Source: Actinocrinis sp046724665 (GTDB taxonomy: Bacteria; Actinomycetota; Actinomycetes; Streptomycetales; Catenulisporaceae). Taken from it: a stretch of 8,563 nt of DNA. The notes under the pieces are model-generated. The model was not told the DNA's origin and did not search any database. It saw nothing but the letters and a program-made list of their open reading frames with translations. This document shows positions 1 through 4,217 of this stretch, piece by piece. A program made the translations under genes and the position numbers. The stretch is from assembly GCA_046724665.1 (NCBI GenBank), contig JBKOWZ010000154.1, positions 1-8,563 on the forward strand, given 5' to 3'. How positions within the stretch are numbered: the stretch's first letter is position 1; each line of letters begins with the position of its first letter.

Positions 1-127
1 GCCCCCTCCCATCCACCACCGTTCGCCGACTGACACCCACTACCACCTGTGGCGCGCCTCGCCGTGCCCTTACGCCGTCACGTTGGACGACTCCGGCCAC
101 AGCGGGCGCGCCACCAGACTAGAACTA
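1..127. other. Intergenic region downstream of eno
   Basis: This 127-bp stretch lies 3' of enolase and runs to the window edge. I find no convincing gene in it. It holds a perfect 10-bp inverted repeat: GTGGCGCGCC at 49-58 and GGCGCGCCAC at 105-114, separated by 46 nt. Each arm contains the self-complementary GGCGCGCC. The large loop and the absence of a T-run on the minus-strand side make a simple intrinsic terminator unlikely. In relatives a septum-formation protein gene (FtsB/DivIC family) usually follows eno. A minus-strand ATG at 12-10 could be the start of such a gene, but no Shine-Dalgarno sequence precedes it, so I do not call it. Confidence 0.5.
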
Positions 128-1408
128 TCAGGCCTTGAAGCGCGGGAACGCGGTGCGCCCGGCGTAACGGGCCGCGTCGTCCAGCTCCTCCTCGATGCGC
201 AGCAGCTGGTTGTACTTGGCCACCCGGTCGGTGCGAGCCGGCGCGCCGGACTTGATCTGGCCGACGTCGGTGGCCACCGCGAGGTCCGCGATGGTGGTGT
301 CCTCGGTCTCGCCGGAGCGGTGGCTCATCATGCAGCGGTAGCCCGAGCGGTGGGCCAGCGCGACCGCGTCGAAGGTCTCCGTCAGCGTCCCGATCTGGTT
401 GACCTTGACCAGCAGCGCGTTGGCCTGCCCGCCGGCGATGCCGCGCTGCAACCGCTCGGGGTTGGTGACGAACAGGTCGTCGCCGACCAGCTGAATCCGG
501 CCGCCGAGCTGCTCGGTCACCGACTTCCAGCCGTCCCAGTCCTCCTCGCTGTGCGAGTCCTCGATGGACACCAGCGGGTAGTTCGAAACCAGGTCGGCGT
601 AGTAGGACGTGAGCTCGGCGCCGGAGAACTGCTTGCCCTCCAGCGTGTAGACCCCGTCCTTGAACAGCTCGGTCGCCGCGACGTCGAGCGCCAGCGCGAT
701 CTCGGTGCCCGGCGTGTACCCGGCCTTCTCGATCGCCTCAAGGATCAGGTCGAGCGCGGCCCGGTTCGAATCCAGGTTCGGCGCGAAGCCCCCCTCGTCG
801 CCGAGCCCCGTGGACAGGCCGCGCGACTTGAGCACCGACTTGAGCGCGTGGTAGGTCTCCGCGCCCCAGCGCAGCGCCTCGCCGTAAGTCTCGGCGCCGA
901 TCGGCGCGACCATGAACTCCTGGATGTCCACGTTCGAGTCGGCGTGCGCGCCGCCGTTGATGATGTTCATCATCGGCACCGGCAGCACGTGCGCGTTCGG
1001 CCCGCCGAGGTACCGGAACAGCGGCAGCTCGGCCGACTCGGCGGCGGCCTTGGCCACGGCCAGCGAGACGCCGAGGATCGCGTTCGCGCCGACCCGCGAC
1101 TTGTTCGGCGTGCCGTCCAGGTCGATCAGCTCCTGGTCGATCAGCCGCTGCTCGTGCGCGTCGAAGCCGATCAGCGCCGGACCGATCTCGTCGAGCACGG
1201 CGAGCACGGCCTTGGTGACGCCCTTGCCGTTGTAGCGGTCCTTGTCGCCGTCGCGCAGCTCAACCGCCTCGAACGCCCCGGTGGAGGCCCCCGACGGCAC
1301 GGCCGCGCGGGCGATGGTGCCGTCGTCGAGGGCGACCTCGACCTCGACGGTGGGGTTGCCGCGGGAGTCGAGGATCTCCCGGGCGCCGACTGCTTCGATG
1401 GACGCCAC
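128..1408 (-). CDS. eno: Enolase (phosphopyruvate hydratase)
   Basis: Enolase converts 2-phosphoglycerate to phosphoenolpyruvate in glycolysis; it is a cytosolic, Mg-dependent homodimer or octamer in the family. The 426-residue product has the family's usual length. Visible landmarks are the N-terminal motif ending AREILDSRGNPTVEVEV, the mobile SGAST loop (about 39-43), catalytic Glu164 (IQEF) and Glu205 (GDEGGFAPN), metal ligands Asp242 (LALDVAA), Glu283 (IEDS) and Asp310 (GDDLFVTN), catalytic Lys335 (LLVKVNQIGTLTE), His363 (SHRSGETED) and Lys386 (IKSGAP). All active-site positions appear intact. The GTG start at 1408 is chosen because GAAGGAG lies 7 nt upstream and the protein then begins MASIEAVGAREILD, as in homologues. 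An ATG at 1543 in the same frame would add 45 residues overlapping the P450 gene and is rejected. It follows the P450 gene by 47 bp, so read-through from that gene is possible. Confidence 0.98.
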   Translation of the reverse strand: MASIEAVGAREILDSRGNPTVEVEVALDDGTIARAAVPSGASTGAFEAVELRDGDKDRYNGKGVTKAVLAVLDEIGPALIGFDAHEQRLIDQELIDLDGTPNKSRVGANAILGVSLAVAKAAAESAELPLFRYLGGPNAHVLPVPMMNIINGGAHADSNVDIQEFMVAPIGAETYGEALRWGAETYHALKSVLKSRGLSTGLGDEGGFAPNLDSNRAALDLILEAIEKAGYTPGTEIALALDVAATELFKDGVYTLEGKQFSGAELTSYYADLVSNYPLVSIEDSHSEEDWDGWKSVTEQLGGRIQLVGDDLFVTNPERLQRGIAGGQANALLVKVNQIGTLTETFDAVALAHRSGYRCMMSHRSGETEDTTIADLAVATDVGQIKSGAPARTDRVAKYNQLLRIEEELDDAARYAGRTAFPRFKA

Positions 1409-1424
1409 GTGCGTACTCCTTCGT

Positions 1425-1451
1425 GTCCTCTCGGTTATCGAGGACAGCCTA
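1425..1451 (-). promoter_or_regulatory. Candidate eno promoter -10 and leader hairpin
   Basis: The 47-bp gap between the P450 stop and eno contains a minus-strand TAGGCT (1451-1446), a reasonable actinobacterial -10 hexamer. I see no clear -35. Directly downstream is a perfect 6-bp inverted repeat, GTCCTC at 1425-1430 and GAGGAC at 1440-1445, with a 9-nt loop. It ends just before the eno Shine-Dalgarno sequence GAAGGAG (1422-1416). If transcription starts near 1439, part of this dyad would be in the promoter and part in a leader of about 30 nt. The dyad could equally be an operator or a weak terminator of the P450 transcript, though no T-run follows it. Confidence 0.35.
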
Positions 1452-1455
1452 GTGC

Positions 1456-2709
1456 TCAGCCACCAGGCCCGACCGCGCGGGAGCGGAAGGCGGTGCGGAC
1501 CGGCAGCTCGTGAAGGTTGCGCATGATCAGCCCGGAATGCCACCGCAGGCTCCCGGCAGGCACGGCAAGCGCCAGATCCGGAAACCGCCCGAACAGCCGC
1601 GCGAACGCGACCCGCCCCTCGAGCCGAGCCAAAGGCGCGCCGAGGCAGAAGTGGATGCCGTGTCCGAGTGCCAAATGCCCGCCCTCGCCACGCGTCAGGT
1701 CAAGTACATCCGGATCGCGAAACCGCGCCGGGTCACGATCCGCAGCAGCCAACACGGCCAGAACCGGCTCCCCCGCCGGAATCCGCACCCCGCCAACCGT
1801 CACCGGCTCCGTGGTGAACCGCCACGTCCCGAACTCCACCGGCCCGTCGTACCGCAACAACTCCTCGACAGCCGGCTCCAACAGACCGGGATCCGCCTTC
1901 AGCTTCGCGAGCTGATCCGGATTGCGCAACAGCGCGAGAGTCCCGTTGCCGATCAAGCCCGAAGTGGTCTCGAACCCGGCGAAGAGCAGGATGAAGGCCA
2001 TCGCCGCGGCCTCGTCCTCGCTCAGATGCTCACCTTGATCCGAGGCGCGAACGAGCGCCGACAGCAGATCGTCGGTCGCCGGATCGTCCGACAGCGCAAG
2101 CCGCTTCTTGTGAATGAGCTGCTTCAGGTAGCCGCGTACGCGCTTGACCGATCGACCGACCCCACCCCGCGAGCTGCCACGATCGATCATGCCCGCGGCC
2201 CACTCGTGGAAGATCGACTGGTCCTCGGCGGGTACCCCGAGCATCTCGCAGATGACGATCACCGGCAGCGGAAACGCGTACGCGCGCACGAGGTCCACCG
2301 GCTCGGCCCCAGCAGCGTCAAAGGCGTCGAGCAACCGATCCGCGATCTCGACGACGCGCGGCTCGAAGTCAGTCACCCGGCGAGGTGTAAAGGCCTTCGA
2401 CACGAGGCGCCGCAACCGAGTGTGGTCCGGTGGATCAAGATTCAGCAGGTGCGCCGCGATCCCCGACCGATGCTCGCCCGGGATGCCAGTACGCCCCGGC
2501 TGCCACGCCGGATACGACGCCGCCGCGTTCTTCGACAGTCGCGGATCGGCCAGCACCGCCTTGACGTCCGCGTACCGCGTCACCAGGTACGCCTCGACGC
2601 CGTTAGGCAGCCGAGTCCTGTGCACAGGCGCGTGCTCCCGCAACCACGCGTACGCCGGGTACGGATCGTCGATGAACGCACGATCGAACAGTGTGGGCGG
2701 TACCGTCAC
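1456..2709 (-). CDS. Cytochrome P450 (bacterial class I, CYP107-like)
   Basis: A soluble haem mono-oxygenase of 417 residues, typical of three-component actinobacterial P450s that take electrons from a separate ferredoxin and reductase; neither partner is in the window. Landmarks, in order: DPYPAYAWLREHAPVHR near the N-terminus; C-helix HTRLRRLVSKAFTPRRV (96-112); I-helix AGFETT (244-249) with the Glu247-Thr248 acid-alcohol pair; ExxR as ELLR (283-286); the ERR-triad region with ADRDP in place of the common ANRDP; and the haem loop HLALGHGIHFCLG (345-357) with ligand Cys355. The residue seven before the Cys is Leu348, where Phe is usual. The GTG start at 2709 is preceded by GAGGA 7 nt upstream; longer in-frame starts would cover the leader dyad. 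The substrate cannot be inferred. Macrolide- and terpene-type substrates are common in CYP107. It carries more A/T-ending codons (for example TTT ACA CCT around 2385-2393) than eno or mfd, a mild sign of different origin. Confidence 0.95.
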   Translation of the reverse strand: MTVPPTLFDRAFIDDPYPAYAWLREHAPVHRTRLPNGVEAYLVTRYADVKAVLADPRLSKNAAASYPAWQPGRTGIPGEHRSGIAAHLLNLDPPDHTRLRRLVSKAFTPRRVTDFEPRVVEIADRLLDAFDAAGAEPVDLVRAYAFPLPVIVICEMLGVPAEDQSIFHEWAAGMIDRGSSRGGVGRSVKRVRGYLKQLIHKKRLALSDDPATDDLLSALVRASDQGEHLSEDEAAAMAFILLFAGFETTSGLIGNGTLALLRNPDQLAKLKADPGLLEPAVEELLRYDGPVEFGTWRFTTEPVTVGGVRIPAGEPVLAVLAAADRDPARFRDPDVLDLTRGEGGHLALGHGIHFCLGAPLARLEGRVAFARLFGRFPDLALAVPAGSLRWHSGLIMRNLHELPVRTAFRSRAVGPGG

Positions 2710-2722
2710 CGCCCCATCCTCA

Positions 2723-2757
2723 CACGCACGGGTGCTGGCCCGCGCAGGCCGTGCGTG
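2723..2757 (-). promoter_or_regulatory. 9-bp inverted repeat abutting the P450 ribosome-binding site
   Basis: CACGCACGG (2723-2731) and CCGTGCGTG (2749-2757) are perfect reverse complements separated by 17 nt. Within the gap TGC (2733-2735) can also pair with GCA (2744-2746), so a transcript could fold into a 9-bp stem, a small internal loop and a 3-bp stem with an 8-nt loop. The dyad ends one base before the P450 Shine-Dalgarno GAGGA (2721-2717). It may be an operator for a dimeric repressor or a leader hairpin acting on ribosome access; the sequence alone does not decide. Confidence 0.45.
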
Positions 2758-2883
2758 GTAGCGCCCTGAGTCCGTGGAGCGGACGAGCGCAGCGAGGACG
2801 CGGAACAGGGCGGGTGGCCCGGGCAAACACACAGCGCGAAGCGCGTTCTGCGAGCCGCCGAGCGTCAGCGAGGCGGTGGCGCG

Positions 2884-2926
2884 CCGATCCGCCAGCGGTT
2901 GGAACTGGCGGTCGGCCGGTTATAGC
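2884..2926 (+). promoter_or_regulatory. Candidate leaderless promoter of the PPOX gene with overlapping dyad
   Basis: A possible -35 TTGGAA (2899-2904) and -10 TATAGC (2921-2926) are 16 bp apart. Transcription would then begin only a few bases before the ATG at 2936, and no Shine-Dalgarno sequence precedes that ATG, so the gene is probably leaderless. The candidate -35 sits in the 9-nt gap of a perfect 7-bp inverted repeat, CCGCCAG (2889-2895) and CTGGCGG (2905-2911). Allowing one bulged T, the arms extend by CCGA (2884-2887) and TCGG (2912-2915) to 11 bp. A protein bound there would be expected to block the promoter. This is inferred from position. Confidence 0.4.
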
Positions 2927-2935
2927 GTTCGAAGC

Positions 2936-3367
2936 ATGGCAGCGCTGTCCGAGAAGGAAGTTGATTACCTACAGAAGCATCACTCGGCCGCGATGATCAC
3001 CGTGGATCCGGCTGGGGTCGCGAAGCCCGTACGCGTGGGCGTCGCTTTGGTTGACGGGTTGCTGTGGAGCAGCGGGACACGAGACCGGGTGCGCACACGG
3101 CGGTTGCGCCGCGATCCGCGGTGCACGCTGTTCGTCTTCAGCGGCGCCTTCAACTGGTTGGGCGTCGAGTCCACGGTGTCGATCCTGGACGGGCCCGACG
3201 CGCCCGAGTTGAGCGTGCGGCTGTTCAGGGTGATGCAGGGGCGACCGGACGGGCCGCTCAGTTGGTTCGGCGGCGAGCTCGACGAGGACGCCTTCAAGGT
3301 GCGGATGGTCGATGAAGGTCGGTTGATCTACCAGTTCGACGTGCAGCGGACCTACGGCATGCTGTAG
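2936..3367 (+). CDS. PPOX-class, possibly F420-dependent, small oxidoreductase
   Basis: A 143-residue single-domain protein of the pyridoxamine 5'-phosphate oxidase-like split-barrel superfamily, best matching the small actinobacterial F420/FMN-binding subgroup (FDOR-B type). The visible pattern is a helix (LSEKEVDYLQKHHSA), a first strand with a glycine turn (MITVDPAGVAKPVRVGVAL, about 20-38), a second strand GLLWSSGTRDRVR (41-53), an RRLRRDPRCTLFVF segment (55-68) where family members contact cofactor phosphate, and NWLGVESTVSIL (71-82). The family reduces or oxidises diverse substrates, including quinones, biliverdin and fatty acids; the substrate here is unknown, and F420 versus FMN use cannot be told. 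The ATG at 2936 gives the canonical N-terminus; no Shine-Dalgarno sequence is present, in keeping with a leaderless message. It is divergent from the P450 gene and convergent with the RHH gene, 24 bp away, without a clear terminator between. Confidence 0.88.
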   Translation: MAALSEKEVDYLQKHHSAAMITVDPAGVAKPVRVGVALVDGLLWSSGTRDRVRTRRLRRDPRCTLFVFSGAFNWLGVESTVSILDGPDAPELSVRLFRVMQGRPDGPLSWFGGELDEDAFKVRMVDEGRLIYQFDVQRTYGML

Positions 3368-3371
3368 GCCG

Positions 3372-3391
3372 TTGCTACTGCTACTGCGTGG
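3372..3391. repeat. Left copy of a 20-bp direct repeat flanking the RHH gene
   Basis: This 20-bp segment, beginning TTGCTACTGC and ending TGCGTGG, fills nearly all of the 24-bp gap between the convergent PPOX and RHH genes. It matches 17 of 20 positions with 3702-3721 in the same orientation. The two copies bracket a segment of about 310 bp that contains the RHH gene and its upstream region. The sequence is low in complexity (CTA/CTG triplets), so slippage or chance is possible. Confidence 0.5.
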
Positions 3392-3553
3392 TTAGTGCAT
3401 CGCGTGGTGCTGCGTGGGTTGGTCCTGCCCGACCTGTTTGAGGTACCACAGCACGGCGGTCGCCAGGATCTCGGACTCGTCGCGCCCGGTCCTGCGGGCG
3501 AGATCCGTCAAGCGCTGTTGGAGGCGGGGAGGCAACGAATATTCGAGTTCCAC
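3392..3553 (-). CDS. Small ribbon-helix-helix (CopG/Arc-like) DNA-binding protein
   Basis: A 53-residue protein with the clear shape of an RHH dimer subunit: an N-terminal strand with alternating pattern (ELEYSLP, 2-8), helix A (RLQQRLTDLARRTG, 10-23) and helix B (DESEILATAVLWYLKQV, 25-41), joined by the usual Gly-Arg-Asp-Glu-Ser turn. Such proteins bind DNA as dimers through the paired strands and often repress their own gene or act as antitoxins. The tail (42-53) is Gln/His-rich and ends HHAMH. The GTG at 3553 is the only start in frame that keeps the strand: a stop lies 13 codons upstream with no ATG, GTG or TTG between. Its only Shine-Dalgarno-like sequence, GGAAGG, directly touches the GTG, which is too close for normal use, so translation may be weak or start in an unusual way. 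A TTG at codon 7 would destroy the strand. No toxin gene adjoins it. Confidence 0.72.
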   Translation of the reverse strand: MELEYSLPPRLQQRLTDLARRTGRDESEILATAVLWYLKQVGQDQPTQHHAMH

Positions 3554-3597
3554 CCTTCCAACATGACAAGGCCGCGCCGGGTTAGGAAGTCAGAACT

Positions 3598-3617
3598 CCT
3601 ATATTCACACGATCGTG
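3598..3617 (-). promoter_or_regulatory. Candidate RHH promoter -10 and adjacent palindrome
   Basis: The minus strand reads TATAGG at 3603-3598 in a locally A/T-rich patch, a possible -10 element about 45 bp before the RHH GTG. I see no good -35. Four base pairs further upstream is the perfect 10-bp palindrome CACGATCGTG (3608-3617). Because RHH proteins commonly bind short palindromes in their own promoters, this is a natural candidate autoregulatory site, though a 10-bp palindrome can occur by chance several times in a window this long. Confidence 0.3.
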
Positions 3618-3652
3618 GGAACGGGCAGAACGCGCGAAACGCGTGGTGGTGG

Positions 3653-3670
3653 CAGCTGTGACAGCTGTGG
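3653..3670. repeat. Tandem repeat, CAGCTGTG units
   Basis: Two adjacent 9-bp units, CAGCTGTGA (3653-3661) and CAGCTGTGG (3662-3670), differ only at the last base. Each begins with the palindrome CAGCTG. They lie in a GTG/GCT-rich stretch that looks prone to slippage. Confidence 0.6.
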
Positions 3671-3692
3671 TGGCTGCTGCCGCTGGAGCTGG

Positions 3693-3712
3693 TGCTAGTG
3701 CTTGCTAGTGCT
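3693..3712. repeat. Perfect 10-bp tandem duplication
   Basis: TGCTAGTGCT occurs twice head to tail, at 3693-3702 and 3703-3712, without a mismatch. The second unit overlaps the right copy of the longer direct repeat (3702-3721). Confidence 0.75.
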
Positions 3713-3721
3713 GTTGCGTGG
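3702..3721. repeat. Right copy of the 20-bp direct repeat flanking the RHH gene
   Basis: This segment matches 3372-3391 at 17 of 20 positions in direct orientation. Differences are at repeat positions 7, 12 and 13. It lies about 150 bp upstream of the RHH start codon. Confidence 0.5.
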
Positions 3722-3793
3722 CGAGTCGAGGGTCAGCGGGTTGGGATCGGCTGTGTGACTGAACGCCTGGGAGCGCCGGGCCTGGACGTGCGG

Positions 3794-3817
3794 CTCAGCG
3801 CTGAGGCCGGTTCCGGC
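3794..3817. repeat. Two abutting palindromes
   Basis: CTCAGCGCTGAG (3794-3805) is a perfect 12-bp palindrome. It is directly followed by GCCGGTTCCGGC (3806-3817), two 5-bp complementary arms around TT. The pair lies 72-95 bp past the tatA stop, so it could help end tatA transcription or bind a protein. No T-run follows on either strand. Confidence 0.5.
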
Positions 3818-3860
3818 GTCCGTGTCAGGTGTGGATCGACGGGGCCGGATCGGGCGGGGT

Positions 3861-3880
3861 GGATCAGGCGGTCCTGAGCC
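3861..3880 (-). terminator. Weak candidate terminator downstream of tatA
   Basis: On the minus strand, starting 8 nt after the tatA stop, GG-TCAGG (3861-3868) and CCTGA-CC (3873-3880) can form a stem of five plus two pairs with one mismatch and a 4-nt loop. No T-run follows. Terminators without a T-run have been described in actinobacteria, so it is listed with low confidence. Confidence 0.3.
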
Positions 3881-3888
3881 AGGTCGGG

Positions 3889-4158
3889 TCAGGCCCGGGG
3901 TGCGCCGGTGTTCTGCGGCACCGCGTCGTTGGCCGTCTGGTTGACCACCTTGGCCTCGACCGCCTGCTGCGGCGCGTCCGCCTTCTTCGTCTCGGCCGGG
4001 GTCTCGCCGTCCTTGGTCGCCGCCTTCATCTCCGACTTGAAGATGCGCAGCGACTGGCCGACCGAGCGGGCCGCGTCCGGGAGCTTGCGCGAGCCGAACA
4101 GCAGCACGACCAGCGCGACGATGATGACGATGTGCCAGCCCTCAAGCCCACGCAGCAT
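3889..4158 (-). CDS. tatA: Sec-independent protein translocase subunit TatA
   Basis: TatA forms the pore-lining component of the twin-arginine pathway, which exports folded proteins across the cytoplasmic membrane together with TatC. The 89-residue product shows the complete TatA plan: a short N-terminus (MLRGLEGWH), one membrane helix (about 9-20, IVIIVALVVLLF), the hinge FG at 21-22, an amphipathic helix KLPDAARSVGQSLRIFKSEM (25-44), and a charged, flexible tail rich in Lys, Glu, Ala and Gln (45-89). Length and motif fit TatA rather than TatB. The ATG at 4158 has AGGAGA 8 nt upstream. It lies 59 bp after the mazG stop in the same direction. No tatC is in the window, whereas actinobacterial tatA usually sits beside tatC; this may be a second, solitary tatA copy. 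The lone position is seen; the paralogue status is inferred. Confidence 0.93.
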   Translation of the reverse strand: MLRGLEGWHIVIIVALVVLLFGSRKLPDAARSVGQSLRIFKSEMKAATKDGETPAETKKADAPQQAVEAKVVNQTANDAVPQNTGAPRA

Positions 4159-4183
4159 GGTCCAACTCTCCTACCGCAACAAG

Positions 4184-4203
4184 ACCGGAGCGTTTCATCC
4201 GGT
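4184..4203 (-). terminator. Candidate terminator or tatA leader hairpin
   Basis: Fourteen bases past the mazG stop the minus strand has ACCGGA (4203-4198) and TCCGGT (4189-4184), a perfect 6-bp stem with an 8-nt loop, followed by CTTGTTG, which is moderately T-rich for this genome. It could end mfd-mazG transcription or lie in the tatA leader, since it is 25 bp upstream of the tatA ATG. The stem is short, so confidence is low. Confidence 0.35.
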
Positions 4204-4217
4204 ACACGCCCTCCAGA

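Larger units (their letters stand above)
2710..2935. other. Divergent intergenic region between P450 and PPOX genes
   Basis: This 226-bp non-coding region must hold the promoters of two divergent genes. It contains a 9-bp perfect dyad next to the P450 start (2723-2757), a 7-bp perfect dyad with an extended arm near the PPOX start (2884-2915), and a degenerate repeat: CGAGCGCAGCGAGGACGCGG at 2784-2803 resembles the sequence at 2859-2879, which shares CGAGCG, CAGCGAGG and GG blocks. A GCGCGAAGCGCG element lies at 2835-2846. I see no open frame here with a convincing start. Confidence 0.6.
3554..3888. other. Gene-free, repeat-rich stretch between RHH gene and tatA
   Basis: I find no supported coding region in these 335 bp. 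Short frames exist, such as 3692-3877 on the plus strand, but they lack family resemblance and a ribosome-binding site. Contents from left to right: the presumed RHH promoter with the palindrome CACGATCGTG (3608-3617); GTG/GCT-rich tandem repeats (3641-3721), including CAGCTGTG twice and TGCTAGTGCT twice; two abutting palindromes (3794-3817); and a weak stem-loop just past the tatA stop (3861-3880). Confidence 0.6.

Noticed and set aside
10..12. Minus-strand ATG at the left edge as the start of a septum-formation gene
   Set aside because: Only four codons are visible and there is no Shine-Dalgarno sequence, so the call would rest on expected gene order alone.
83..1513. Long plus-strand open frame (476 codons) opposite enolase
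   Set aside because: It is the antisense shadow of a clear enolase gene. High GC makes long antisense frames common, and its translation resembles no known family and is rich in Arg, Val, Gly and Asp.
1510..2769. Plus-strand open frame opposite the P450 gene
   Set aside because: The minus-strand P450 has complete family motifs; the opposite frame has no recognisable domain.
3392..3553. RHH protein as antitoxin of a toxin-antitoxin pair
   Set aside because: No small toxin-like gene (RelE, PIN, Fic or similar) adjoins it on either side. The neighbours are a convergent PPOX gene and a gene-free stretch.
3395..3661. Plus-strand frame of 88 codons opposite the RHH gene
   Set aside because: The minus-strand RHH reading has a proper strand-helix-helix pattern; the plus frame does not.
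3641..3721. Possible CRISPR array
   Set aside because: The repeats are 9-10 bp tandem units without spacers of even length; this is simple tandem repetition.
3692..3877. Plus-strand frame of 61 codons between the RHH gene and tatA
   Set aside because: It begins inside tandem repeats, lacks a ribosome-binding site, and shows no family resemblance.
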